Below, one piece after another: positions 50,539 to 58,535 of a stretch of 64,000 nt of DNA. A program made the position numbers and the translations under genes. The notes under the pieces were generated by a model. That model searched no databases. It was not told the origin of the DNA and saw only the letters and a list, made by a program, of their open reading frames with translations. The first letter of the stretch is position 1, and each line of letters starts with the position of its first letter. The DNA lies in NCBI GenBank assembly GCA_038253325.1, contig JBBSHE010000015.1, positions 1 through 64,000 of the forward strand. The letters are read 5' to 3'. Source of the stretch: JBBSHE01 sp038253325. GTDB lineage: Bacteria; Actinomycetota; Actinomycetes; Propionibacteriales; Nocardioidaceae.

Positions 50539-51401
50539 GACGACGACGCTGCCAGCGCCCGCTCCCTCCTGTCTTGAAGAAAAGGGAACTCCGCGCGCCG
50601 CCACTGGGTCGGCGAGTATCCCGCGAGTTGTTGCCACTCACGGGTGAGATGAGACTGGTCGGCGTAGCCGCATGCGTATGAAACGTCCGCCAGGCTCGGC
50701 ATCTCGTAAGAGCGAACGAGAGCCACCGACCGCTGGAACCGGGCGATCCGGGCCGCCACCTTGGGACCGATGCCGTACTCGGCGATGAACCGTCCGGTCA
50801 GGTGCCGCCGGCTCCAGCCGAGGTCGTCGGCGACGGACTGGACAGACCTCGGCGAACCCATGTCGGTCAACACGTTCCATGCCCAGATCGTCTCGGGCTC
50901 GCAACTCCTCTCGGGTCCGGGCCCGTGCTCACTTAGCAGGCGGATCAGGTGCCGGTCCAGAGTGGTGAATCGCCGTGGCCAGCTCAAGGCCGAGGCGACG
51001 TCGTCGTAGAGATCGGCCCCGAACCGGCCGGTGAGGTCGCAAAGGTCGAGCAGACCATCGGCGAGCGCGGACGCCGGGCAGCCGAACAAGGCCCGTGAAC
51101 CGGCCGGGGTCACGTCGAGCTGGATGCCAAGCTGAGGACCGCACTGATGGATGACGGCAGGTCGAGCTGACAAGCCTGATGCGGTCGCCCAGAGCCGGCT
51201 CCGGGTGTCGGGCCGCGACAACCACGCCACGTCGAGCGGCTGCTCGAACGACAGGACGACGGTGAGAGCAGACGACGGCAGCCCCCGATGGTCCTGCGAG
51301 GCTCCGGGGTCGTAGCGGTAACCGTGAACGGTGGATATGTAGTCCTGGAGAGCGGTCGGCGGGCGGTGGACGACCAGGTCGTCCGCTTGTTCACCGCTCA
51401 T
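50535..51401 (-). CDS. AraC-family transcription regulator
   Basis: A 288-residue regulator with a C-terminal AraC DNA-binding domain (SVADDLGWSRRHLTGRF; SLADVSYACGYADQSHLTRE; AGYSPTQWRRAEFPF) and an N-terminal ligand-binding part (VHRPPTALQDYISTVHGYRY). It probably regulates the overlapping VOC gene and itself. TACGCT lies 6 nt before the ATG, so it is likely leaderless. The gene separates prcA from pafA. Confidence 0.93.
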   Translation of the reverse strand: MSGEQADDLVVHRPPTALQDYISTVHGYRYDPGASQDHRGLPSSALTVVLSFEQPLDVAWLSRPDTRSRLWATASGLSARPAVIHQCGPQLGIQLDVTPAGSRALFGCPASALADGLLDLCDLTGRFGADLYDDVASALSWPRRFTTLDRHLIRLLSEHGPGPERSCEPETIWAWNVLTDMGSPRSVQSVADDLGWSRRHLTGRFIAEYGIGPKVAARIARFQRSVALVRSYEMPSLADVSYACGYADQSHLTREWQQLAGYSPTQWRRAEFPFLQDRRERALAASSS

Positions 51402-51407
51402 CGCCCG

Positions 51408-51413
51408 AGCGTA
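51408..51413 (-). promoter_or_regulatory. -10 hexamer TACGCT of the araC-VOC unit
   Basis: TACGCT-N6-ATG at the AraC gene starting at 51401; leaderless layout. Confidence 0.5.
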
Positions 51414-51543
51414 CGCCCCGGCGCCGGCGTCGGTTGCTGCACGATCGTCTTCGTCCTAGGCACCCGCAGGGCGGTTGCCGTCCGTATTCGCAAGACTACG
51501 CTGTGACGTTGCGAGCAAGGCCGGACCGACGTGTGACATCGCG

Positions 51544-51666
51544 CTATGGCTGGGACTTCGCGACGTAGTAGTTCACGAAGTCCCAGCCGTAGGGGACAGC
51601 CCAGCCATCGTGGAGCACGCAGTCGTCGCCGACGTTGGTCCACAGCCGCTCCTGGTCGGAGGTCAC
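51544..51666 (-). CDS. Candidate 40-residue protein overlapping the prcA stop
   Basis: A short open frame whose GTG overlaps the prcA stop codon by 4 nt (GTGA). It would make VTSDQERLWTNVGDDCVLHD followed by a Trp/Tyr-rich half (GWAVPYGWDFVNYYVAKSQP). The aromatic composition is unlike random high-GC reading. The PYGWDF part recalls a motif of Imm35-type small proteins, so it could be a truncated domain instead of a real microprotein. No ribosome site is visible; expression would depend on coupling to prcA. Confidence 0.4.
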   Translation of the reverse strand: MTSDQERLWTNVGDDCVLHDGWAVPYGWDFVNYYVAKSQP

Positions 51667-52655
51667 GGAAGCGGTTCGGGCGCTGACTCGTCCGGCGCGG
51701 CACTCGAGCCGGGCTCTTTCCCGGTCTGGTTGCCTGCGGCGTCTCCCCCAGTCTGGTTGCCCGCGGCGTCTCCCCCAGTCTGGTTGCCCGCGGCGTCTCC
51801 CCCAGCCTGGTTGCCCGCGGCGTCTCCGCCGGCCGGTGGATCGGCAGCTCGGCCCCCCGAGGAGGAGCCGGCGGCACCTTCGGTACGTGAAGAGACGGCA
51901 GACGATGCCGTCTGGTCGCTGCTACGGTCCTCGGTCGGGTCCGTCGAGCCGTTCATGGTGCCCTGTCCGAACAGCTCGATCAGCCGCCGGACCGGAATCC
52001 GCCGGAACTTGCGCGCCTGCGGGCGGGTGCGGTCGAGGACTGCGGCCTCGAGCTGGTCGCCGGTGATGGCCCGCTTGTCGGTGCCGTCGTTGCCGAGCGC
52101 GTCGACGACCATCTGCAACGCCGTGTCGAGCGCGAGGCCAGGCTCGTACGACGCCCTCAGCACCTCGGTGACGATGTCGGCAGAGCCGCCCATCGCGGCG
52201 TAGCCGTGCTCGTCCGCCACGGAGCCTTCGTACGTCAGCCGGTAGACCTGGTCGGTCTCCACGGAGTCACCGACCTCAGCGACGAAGATCTCGACCTCGT
52301 AGGGCTTCTCGCCGCCGCTGGAGAAGATCGTTCCCAGGGTCTGCGCATAGGCGTTGGCGAGTCCACGGCCGGTGACGTCGCGGCGGTCGTACGAGTACCC
52401 GCGCATGTCGGCGAGGCGGACTCCGGCGATCCGGAGGTTCTCGAACTCGTTGTAACGACCGACGGCCGCGAACGCGATCCGGTCGTAGATCTCGGAGATC
52501 TTGTGGAGTGCCTGCGAGCGGTTCTCCGCGACGAGCAGCAAGCCGTCGGCGTACTGGATCACGACCATGGACCGACCTCTGGCGATGCCCTTGCGCGCAT
52601 AGTCCGCGCGGTCCTTCATCAGCTGTTCTGGTGAGACGTAGAACGGCATCGACAT
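51663..52655 (-). CDS. prcA: Proteasome alpha subunit
   Basis: A 330-residue alpha subunit forming the outer rings of the 20S proteasome and its gate. The N-terminal FYVSPEQLMKDRADYARKGI is the gating helix region; QYADGLLLVAENRSQALHKI and AVGRYNEFENLRIAGVRLAD are family stretches. The globular part ends near residue 240 (RRIPVRRLIELF). The remaining 90 residues form a disordered tail with four copies of GGDAAGNQT encoded by a 27-bp repeat; most PrcA proteins end near 250. The ATG at 52655 follows GGAG. It lies 26 nt after prcB. Confidence 0.97.
   Translation of the reverse strand: MSMPFYVSPEQLMKDRADYARKGIARGRSMVVIQYADGLLLVAENRSQALHKISEIYDRIAFAAVGRYNEFENLRIAGVRLADMRGYSYDRRDVTGRGLANAYAQTLGTIFSSGGEKPYEVEIFVAEVGDSVETDQVYRLTYEGSVADEHGYAAMGGSADIVTEVLRASYEPGLALDTALQMVVDALGNDGTDKRAITGDQLEAAVLDRTRPQARKFRRIPVRRLIELFGQGTMNGSTDPTEDRSSDQTASSAVSSRTEGAAGSSSGGRAADPPAGGDAAGNQAGGDAAGNQTGGDAAGNQTGGDAAGNQTGKEPGSSAAPDESAPEPLP
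51724..51831. repeat. Four 27-bp tandem repeats in the prcA tail
   Basis: Units at 51724-51750, 51751-51777, 51778-51804 and 51805-51831 begin gtctggttgcccgcggcgtc (the last begins gcc). They encode the nine-residue GGDAAGNQT in frame, so copy number can change without breaking prcA. Two central copies are identical. Confidence 0.95.
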
Positions 52656-52681
52656 GGTGAGCTCCGTAACTAGAGGATGTC

Positions 52682-53521
52682 TTAGGTGAGGGGCGCACCG
52701 GGGCCGTCCGGCCGTTGCATCCGCGCCGCGATCACCTGGTCTGCTACTGCCGCAACCTCGTCGTCCGGCATCCGACGATGCCCGGAATCGCTGACGACGG
52801 ACACGACCGGAAAGATCCGGCGGGCCAAGTCGGGACCACCCGTTGCAGAGTCGTCGTCGGCCGCGTCGTACAGCGCCTGGATCGTGACCGTGGTGGCTTC
52901 CGTGGCCGTCAGGTCGTCGCGGTAGAGCTTCTTCAAGGATCCCCTGGCGAACATGGAACCGGATCCCACCGAGTGGAACGCATGCTCCTCGTACCGGCCT
53001 CCCGTCACGTCGTACGAGAAGATCCGTCCGAACCCCTCGTCGAGGTCGTAGCCGGCGAACAACGGCACGACCGCGAGGCCTTGCATCGCCATCGCGAGGT
53101 TGCCGCGGATCAGTGCCGCGAGCCGGTTCGCCTTGCCGTCGACGGACAAGGTGATGCCCTCGATCTTTTCGTAGTGCTCGAGCTCCGCCTGGAACAGGCG
53201 GACCATCTCGACCGCGATGCCCGCGGCGCCGGCGATTCCGACGCAGGAGTACTCGTCGGCAGGGAACACCTTCTCGATGTCCCGCTGGGCGATCACATTT
53301 CCGCTGGTCGCGCGGCGGTCCCCGGCCATCACGACCCCGCCCGGGAAGGAAGCGGCGACGATCGTGGTGCCGTGTGGCGTATCGATCGGAATGGGGGTGG
53401 AAGGGGCGCTCCGTCGGCCGGGGAGCAGCTCGGGAGCCTCGGTCCCGAGGAAGTCGGCAAACGACGACGACCCGGGTGTCATGTACGAGGCGGGCAACCG
53501 GGCATCCGGGAGGGATGTCAT
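52682..53521 (-). CDS. prcB: Proteasome beta subunit (Ntn hydrolase)
   Basis: A 279-residue precursor of the proteolytic subunit. Autocleavage between Gly51 and Thr52 (DTPHG|TTIVAASFPGG) would expose the catalytic Thr. The mature part shows VVMAGDRRATSGNVIAQRDI with the catalytic Asp and Lys neighbours, GIAGAAGIAVEMVRLFQAEL and the conserved SVGSGSMFARGSLKKLY. Its ATG overlaps the pup stop by 4 nt, and prcA follows by 26 nt, giving the classic pup-prcB-prcA operon. Confidence 0.98.
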   Translation of the reverse strand: MTSLPDARLPASYMTPGSSSFADFLGTEAPELLPGRRSAPSTPIPIDTPHGTTIVAASFPGGVVMAGDRRATSGNVIAQRDIEKVFPADEYSCVGIAGAAGIAVEMVRLFQAELEHYEKIEGITLSVDGKANRLAALIRGNLAMAMQGLAVVPLFAGYDLDEGFGRIFSYDVTGGRYEEHAFHSVGSGSMFARGSLKKLYRDDLTATEATTVTIQALYDAADDDSATGGPDLARRIFPVVSVVSDSGHRRMPDDEVAAVADQVIAARMQRPDGPGAPLT

Positions 53522-53727
53522 TGGCCGCCCTTTTGCACGAACCCGCGCACGAACTCCTCGGCGTTGGACTCCAACACCTCGTCGATCTCATCGAGGATCG
53601 CGTCAACGTCGTCGTCGAGCCTCTCCTTGCGATCGGCTGCGCCGCCCGCGGCATCGGGTTCCGGCGTCTGCTCTTCCTCGGTGGACCTACGCGTCGTCTT
53701 CTGATGTTGACCGCCCTCGCGCGCCAT
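53518..53727 (-). CDS. pup: Prokaryotic ubiquitin-like protein Pup
   Basis: A 69-residue intrinsically disordered modifier that marks proteins for proteasomal degradation. The N-terminus MAREGGQHQKTTRR is threaded into ARC; the acidic helix DRKERLDDDVDAILDEIDEV binds the ARC coiled coil. It ends in GGQ, so Dop must deamidate the Gln to Glu before PafA can use it. A strong GAGGAGG lies 5 nt before the ATG. The gene is 54 nt after dop. Confidence 0.98.
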   Translation of the reverse strand: MAREGGQHQKTTRRSTEEEQTPEPDAAGGAADRKERLDDDVDAILDEIDEVLESNAEEFVRGFVQKGGQ

Positions 53728-53781
53728 GACACACCTCCTCGCAACGTCCGTCTCCGACCCTACCGGCCAGCACCGGCGGTC

Positions 53782-55287
53782 TCACCGGGTTAGGGCCTCG
53801 AACAACGCCTCGGCGCTCTCCGAACGGTCCAGCAGCGCGCCCACATGCTCGCGGGCCCCACGCAACGGCTCGAGCGTCGGTATCCGCTGCAGCGACTCCC
53901 GACCCGGAAGGTCGAAGATCACCGAGTCCCACGACGCGGCCGCGACCTGGTCGGGATACTTGGCGAGGCAGCGACCCCGAAAGTACGCCCGGGTGTCTTC
54001 CGGCGGGTTGTCGATCGCATGGTCGACCTCCTCCGTCGACACGATGCGCTCCATCGATCCCCGGGCCACCAGGGTTCCGTACAGCCCCTTGCGTGGCCGG
54101 AGGTCGGAGTACTGCAGGTCGACCAGCTCGAGCTTCGGATCGTCCCAGGCCAATCCGTCGCGGTCGCGGTACGACTCCAGCAAGCCGAGCTTGGCCACCC
54201 AGTCCAGCTCCCGCCGGCACTCGAACGGGTCGCGTCGGAGCCGCGACAGCACCGAACCCCAACGGTAGAGCACGTCCTTGGTCTGCTCGTCCGCGTCGGC
54301 ACCGAAGCGGTCGGAGACATAGCCGGAGGCGGCCTCGAGGTACGCCTCCTGGAGATCGATCGCGGTCATCGTCCGACCGTCCTTCAGCACCACCAGATGA
54401 TTCAGGGTCGGATCGTGTGAGACCTGATGCAGCTGGTCGACGGGTTTGTCGACGGCCAGGTCCAGGCCGATGGCCTTGTCCTCGATCATCGCCAGGACGA
54501 GCGCCGTCGTACCGACCTTGAGGTATGTCGACACCTCCGCGAGGTTCGCGTCGCCGATGATCACGTGCAGCCGACGGTACTTCTCCGGGTCGGCATGGGG
54601 CTCGTCACGCGTGTTGACGATGGGTCGCTTCAGCGTGGTCTCCAGGCCGACCTCGACCTCGAAGTAGTCGGCACGCTGGCTCAGCTGGAAGCCGTGCTCG
54701 CGGCCCTCCTGGCCGATGCCGACCCGGCCGGCGCCGCACACGACCTGACGCGACACGAAAAACGGGATCAGGTGGCGGACGATCTCGACGAACGGGGTGC
54801 GGCGCGCCATCAGGTAGTTCTCGTGCGCACCGTAGGAAGCGCCCTTGTTGTCGGTGTTGTTCTTGTACAACACGATCGGGGGTTGGTTCGGGATGTCGAC
54901 CGCATCGGCGGCGGTCTGGATGATGCGCTCGCCTGCCTTGTCCCACAACACGATGTCCCGCGGGTTGGTGCACTCGGGAGTGGAGTACTCGGGGTGGGCG
55001 TGGTCGACGTACAGGCGCGCACCGTTCGTCAAGATCACATTCGCCAGACCGAGGTCCTCGTCCGTCAGTTGACTCGAGTCGGCGAGCTCACGGCTGAGGT
55101 CGAAGCCACGCGCGTCGCGCAGCGGATTCTCCTCCTCGAAGTCCCAGCGCGCGCGACGGGTCCGGTCGATGAGCTGGGCGTACGCGTTGACTACGTGCGA
55201 CGACGTCAGCAGTGGGTTGGCGCTGGGCTGGCCGAGCACCGAGATCCCGAACTCCGTCTCGGTCCCCATCACGCGGCGCACGCTCAT
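53782..55287 (-). CDS. dop: Deamidase/depupylase of Pup (Dop)
   Basis: A 501-residue glutamine-synthetase-like enzyme that converts Pup-Gln to Pup-Glu and removes Pup from substrates. It starts RVMGTETEFGISVLGQPSAN; the catalytic Asp is in LYVDHAHPEYSTPEC. The Dop-specific insertion of about 40 residues follows the N-terminal motif (RTRRARWDFEEENPLRDARG). NTDNKGASYGAHENYL and NTRDEPHADPEKYRRLHVII are shared with PafA. TAGGCT is 6 nt before the ATG and abuts a 19-bp inverted repeat, so expression may be regulated directly at this promoter. Confidence 0.98.
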   Translation of the reverse strand: MSVRRVMGTETEFGISVLGQPSANPLLTSSHVVNAYAQLIDRTRRARWDFEEENPLRDARGFDLSRELADSSQLTDEDLGLANVILTNGARLYVDHAHPEYSTPECTNPRDIVLWDKAGERIIQTAADAVDIPNQPPIVLYKNNTDNKGASYGAHENYLMARRTPFVEIVRHLIPFFVSRQVVCGAGRVGIGQEGREHGFQLSQRADYFEVEVGLETTLKRPIVNTRDEPHADPEKYRRLHVIIGDANLAEVSTYLKVGTTALVLAMIEDKAIGLDLAVDKPVDQLHQVSHDPTLNHLVVLKDGRTMTAIDLQEAYLEAASGYVSDRFGADADEQTKDVLYRWGSVLSRLRRDPFECRRELDWVAKLGLLESYRDRDGLAWDDPKLELVDLQYSDLRPRKGLYGTLVARGSMERIVSTEEVDHAIDNPPEDTRAYFRGRCLAKYPDQVAAASWDSVIFDLPGRESLQRIPTLEPLRGAREHVGALLDRSESAEALFEALTR

Positions 55288-55293
55288 GATTTG

Positions 55294-55299
55294 AGCCTA
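55294..55299 (-). promoter_or_regulatory. -10 hexamer TAGGCT of dop
   Basis: TAGGCT-N6-ATG, the same hexamer and spacing as at pafA. Its upstream edge touches the palindrome at 55300-55318. Confidence 0.6.
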
Positions 55300-55318
55300 C
55301 GCGTACCGTCGGTACGCG
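55300..55318. promoter_or_regulatory. Perfect 9-bp inverted repeat directly upstream of the dop -10 box
   Basis: CGCGTACCG (55300-55308) and CGGTACGCG (55310-55318) are exact inverted copies around a single base. The site fills the spacer next to the -10 hexamer of dop, the expected place for a repressor or a MerR-like activator. Confidence 0.65.
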
Positions 55319-55391
55319 GACGTCCGTTGCGCGCTCAGGTCGGCAATCCGCCACCCGTCATATCGGTCCCGGGTGGGCGCCGGCCCCGCGG

Positions 55392-55604
55392 TCACCCCAC
55401 CGGTCGGGTGACCAAGAAGTGCCAACCCATCATCCACCACCAGAACAGCACAATGCCGATCCGCGTGCTCCGCGAGCGCATCACGATGTCGAGGAGGTCA
55501 CCGAACCGGGCGAACCGACGTGGCACGATCCGCCCGATCAGGACAAGGACCGCGGCGCCCACCGCGAGGAACGCGTAGCCGCCGATCGAGATCAGTCTCG
55601 TCAT
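55392..55604 (-). CDS. Small membrane protein near the proteasome genes
   Basis: A 70-residue protein with two hydrophobic segments (ISIGGYAFLAVGAAVLVLIG and IGIVLFWWWMMGWHFLV) joined by a basic stretch (RIVPRRFARFGDLLDIVMRS). It resembles short membrane proteins of the DUF6186 kind found beside actinobacterial proteasome genes; I am not certain of the match. The ATG at 55604 follows GGGGGAGGA and overlaps the stop of the tiny upstream gene. No function is known. Confidence 0.7.
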   Translation of the reverse strand: MTRLISIGGYAFLAVGAAVLVLIGRIVPRRFARFGDLLDIVMRSRSTRIGIVLFWWWMMGWHFLVTRPVG

Positions 55605-55693
55605 CGAGTCCTCCCCCGGCCCAGCAGGAACCACCGGCAAACCAGCCAGAATGCGGTGAATGCGACCGTCATCGCCAACACACCGATCAGCAC
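55601..55693 (-). CDS. Candidate 30-residue membrane peptide
   Basis: A GTG-initiated frame of 30 codons giving one transmembrane helix (VLIGVLAMTVAFTAFWLVCR) and a basic end (GRGRTR). Its stop overlaps the start of the next membrane protein gene (ATGA), as in co-translated pairs. It lies just after the ARC gene. Too short for firm assignment; the Pro-rich codons upstream have no start codon. Confidence 0.4.
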   Translation of the reverse strand: MLIGVLAMTVAFTAFWLVCRWFLLGRGRTR

Positions 55694-55745
55694 GGGCGGC
55701 GGTGGTTTGGGCGGCGCCTCCGGACAGACCGGTCCCTCGATCGTT

Positions 55746-55760
55746 CCGAGCCAAGCTCGG
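55746..55760 (-). terminator. Hairpin 2 nt after the ARC stop codon
   Basis: CCGAGC and GCTCGG form perfect 6-bp arms with a 3-nt loop. With no U-tract it may attenuate transcription into the small membrane genes or protect the mRNA end. Confidence 0.4.
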
Positions 55761-55762
55761 TC

Positions 55763-57502
55763 CTACAGGTACTGACCGGTGTTGGCGACGGTGTCGATGG
55801 AGCGTCCCGGTTCGGTGCCCTGCTTGCCGGTGATCAGGGTCCGGATGAACACGATCCGTTCGCCCTTCTTCCCGGAGATCCGCGCCCAGTCATCCGGGTT
55901 CGTGGTGTTGGGGAGGTCCTCGTTCTCCTTGAACTCGTCGATACACGCCTGAAGCATGTGCTGGACCCGGATGCCCCGCTGGTTGTTGTCGAGCAGGTCC
56001 TTGATCGCCATCTTCTTTGCGCGGTCGACGATGTTCTGGATCATCGCACCCGAGTTGAAGTCCTTGAAGTACAGGATCTCCTTGTCACCATTGGCGTACG
56101 TCACCTCGAGGAACCGGTTCTCCTCCGACTCGGTGTACATCCGTTCGACCGTGCGCTGGATCATGCCGGCGACGCAGGCGGAGCGGTTTCCGCCGAACTC
56201 GGCCACGTCGTCGTTGTGCAACGGGAGGCCATCGGTGAGGTACTTGGAGAAGATGTCTCGCGCGGACTCGGCGTCGGGCCGCTCGATCTTGATCTTCACG
56301 TCGAGCCGGCCGGGCCGGAGGATGGCGGGGTCGATCATGTCCTCCCGGTTCGAGGCACCGATCACGATGACGTTCTCGAGCCCCTCCACGCCGTCGATCT
56401 CGCTCAGCAGCTGCGGGACGATCGTGTTCTCGACGTCCGACGACACGCCCGAGCCGCGGGTACGGAACAGTGAGTCCATCTCGTCGAAGAACACGATCAC
56501 TGGCGTACCCTCGTTGGCCTTCTCGCGAGCTCGCTGGAACACCAGCCGGATGTGTCTCTCGGTCTCACCGACGTACTTGTTGAGCAGCTCCGGACCCTTG
56601 ATGTTGAGAAAGAACGACTTGCCCTCCTCACCGGTCTTGGCGACGACCTGCTTGGCAAGCGAGTTCGCGACAGCCTTGGCGATCAGCGTCTTGCCACATC
56701 CGGGAGGGCCGTAGAGCAGCACGCCCTTCGGCGGTTTCAGCTGGTGCTCCTGAAAGAGCTCGGGGTGCAGGTACGGAAGCTCGATCGCGTCGCGGATCGC
56801 GTCGATCTGACCGCGGAGACCGCCGATGTTGGCGTAGTCGATGTCCGGGACTTCTTCGAGGATGAGCTCCTCCACCTCGGACTTCGGGATCCGCTCGTAG
56901 ATCAGGTTTGCTCGCGCGTCCAGCAGCAGGGAGTCTCCGGCCCGCAGCTTGGTCTCGCGCAGCGGCGCCGCGATCCGCACGACCCGCTCCTCGTCCGCGT
57001 TCGCGATCACCAGGGCTCGGTCGTTGTCGGCGAGGATCTCCTTGAGCATCACGACCTCGCCGACCTGCTCGAACTTGAGCGCGGCAACCACGTTGAGCGC
57101 TTCGTTGAGCATCACCTCCTGACCTCGGCGGAGCTCGGAGGCGTCGACGCTGGGGCTGACATTGACCCGGAGCTTCCGTCCACCGGTGAATACGTCGACG
57201 CTGTTGTCGTCGTTCGTCCCCAGGTAGGTGCCGAACCCCGTCGGCGGCTGCGCCAGTCGGTCCACTTCCTCCTTGAGGGTCATGATCTGGTCACGCGCCT
57301 CGCGCAGCGTCTCAGTGAGCCGCTCGTTGTGTGAGGTCAGAGCGGCCAGCGACGCCTGGGCCTCCGTGAGCCGGTGCTCGAGGAGGCGCGACGATCGAGG
57401 CGAGTCCTCCAGCCGGAGCCGCAGGTCGGAGACCTCGCGCTCGAGGAAACCGACGTGCGCGCGAAGTTCATCGGCGCTCCGCCGCGAGTCGTCGTGAGCC
57501 AC
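55763..57502 (-). CDS. arc: Proteasome-activating AAA ATPase (ARC/Mpa)
   Basis: A 579-residue hexameric unfoldase that feeds pupylated proteins to the 20S core. An N-terminal coiled coil (about 10-80) binds Pup, two OB domains follow (about 85-215), then the AAA domain with Walker A GPPGCGKT, Walker B VIVFFDEMDSL and pore loop region KYVGETERHIR. The C-terminal GQYL is the docking motif for PrcA. The GTG at 57502 is preferred over the ATG at 57517 because GGAGG sits 8 nt upstream of it; TAGGGT at 57533-57538 is a likely -10. Confidence 0.98.
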   Translation of the reverse strand: MAHDDSRRSADELRAHVGFLEREVSDLRLRLEDSPRSSRLLEHRLTEAQASLAALTSHNERLTETLREARDQIMTLKEEVDRLAQPPTGFGTYLGTNDDNSVDVFTGGRKLRVNVSPSVDASELRRGQEVMLNEALNVVAALKFEQVGEVVMLKEILADNDRALVIANADEERVVRIAAPLRETKLRAGDSLLLDARANLIYERIPKSEVEELILEEVPDIDYANIGGLRGQIDAIRDAIELPYLHPELFQEHQLKPPKGVLLYGPPGCGKTLIAKAVANSLAKQVVAKTGEEGKSFFLNIKGPELLNKYVGETERHIRLVFQRAREKANEGTPVIVFFDEMDSLFRTRGSGVSSDVENTIVPQLLSEIDGVEGLENVIVIGASNREDMIDPAILRPGRLDVKIKIERPDAESARDIFSKYLTDGLPLHNDDVAEFGGNRSACVAGMIQRTVERMYTESEENRFLEVTYANGDKEILYFKDFNSGAMIQNIVDRAKKMAIKDLLDNNQRGIRVQHMLQACIDEFKENEDLPNTTNPDDWARISGKKGERIVFIRTLITGKQGTEPGRSIDTVANTGQYL

Positions 57503-57605
57503 GCTCACCACCTCCATGTATGCCGTACTTCGACCCTACCTGTCGAGCGTTGGCCTGCGGCTACTGATTACCGAGTGTCGGCATCAGTCCGGGTCCGATC
57601 TGTGA

Positions 57606-58511
57606 TCAGGGCTCCGGCGGCTCGGGCGGCCGAGGCCCCTGGTAGTCCTGGCCGTACGCGCCCGGCGAGGGCCGTCGGCTGCGGCGCGGGGCGCGTACCC
57701 CCGGTGCGAGCTTGCGCGTCGTCGCCAGGAACCCTGTATGTGCGTTCATCTTGTGCTCGGGACGGACGGCGAGCCCTTCAACGTGCCAGCCGCGGACCAG
57801 GGTCTCCCATGCCTCCGGCTCGGTGAAGCCTTCCTCGGTCCGGACCGTCTCGACGAAGCGGCTCAGCTGGGTCGTCGTCGCGACGTAGGAGCAGAGGATG
57901 CCGCCGGCCTCGAGCACCCGGGCGGCCAGGGGCACGAACTCCCAGGGTGCCAGCAGGTCGAGGATCATTCGGTCGACGCCCGTGCCGTCGAACGACCCGA
58001 GGTCGTCGACGACCAGCGTCCAGCCCGGATGGTGACCCTGGAAGAACGCTTCGACGTTGTCTCGAGCGACCGCGGCAAAGTCTTCCCGGCGTTCGTACGA
58101 CATCACCCGCCCGGTCGGACCGGCCGCACGGAGCAGCGAGCAGCTGAGGGCCCCCGACCCCGCCCCTGCCTCGAGCACACAAGCGCCGGGGAAGATGTCG
58201 GCCATCGTGATGATCTGGGCCGCGTCCTTCGGATAGATCACCGCCGCGCCGCGAGGCATCGCGACGACCGAGTCGGCCAGCAACGGCCGCAGCACCAGAT
58301 AGTCGACACCTCCGCTCGACGTCACCACGATCCCATCCGGGCAACCGATGATGTCGTCGTGGGCGATCGCGCCCCGGTGCGTGAAGTAGGTCGCTCCGTC
58401 CGCCAGCAAGATGCTGCGGCGTCGACCCTTCGAGTCGGTGAGCCGCACACGTTCGCCGGCGCGCAGAGGACCGCGGCGTACGCCGGACCACTCCGTCTCG
58501 TGACGTCCCAT
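57606..58511 (-). CDS. trmI: tRNA (adenine-58-N1)-methyltransferase TrmI
   Basis: A 301-residue class I methyltransferase that makes m1A58 in the T-loop of tRNAs. The SAM site is CVLEAGAGSGALSCSLLRA, the catalytic region has DRMILDLLAPWEFVPLAARV and the end carries GWHVEGLAVRPEHKMNAHT. The N-terminal FxDxKGRRRSILL-type small domain (RVRLTDSKGRRRSILLADG) is also typical. The ATG at 58511 follows GGGGAGGG. It corresponds to Rv2118c next to the proteasome genes of M. tuberculosis. Confidence 0.96.
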   Translation of the reverse strand: MGRHETEWSGVRRGPLRAGERVRLTDSKGRRRSILLADGATYFTHRGAIAHDDIIGCPDGIVVTSSGGVDYLVLRPLLADSVVAMPRGAAVIYPKDAAQIITMADIFPGACVLEAGAGSGALSCSLLRAAGPTGRVMSYERREDFAAVARDNVEAFFQGHHPGWTLVVDDLGSFDGTGVDRMILDLLAPWEFVPLAARVLEAGGILCSYVATTTQLSRFVETVRTEEGFTEPEAWETLVRGWHVEGLAVRPEHKMNAHTGFLATTRKLAPGVRAPRRSRRPSPGAYGQDYQGPRPPEPPEP

Positions 58512-58535
58512 GATGCGAGGCCCTCCCCTGAACCG

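Noticed and set aside
54849..54872. Sequence resembling a PafBC-type promoter element (TTGTCGGTG followed by TACAAC)
   Set aside because: It lies inside dop, where it simply encodes the conserved KNNTDNKG region on the other strand; the spacing is 9 nt instead of 8 and the -10 ends in C.
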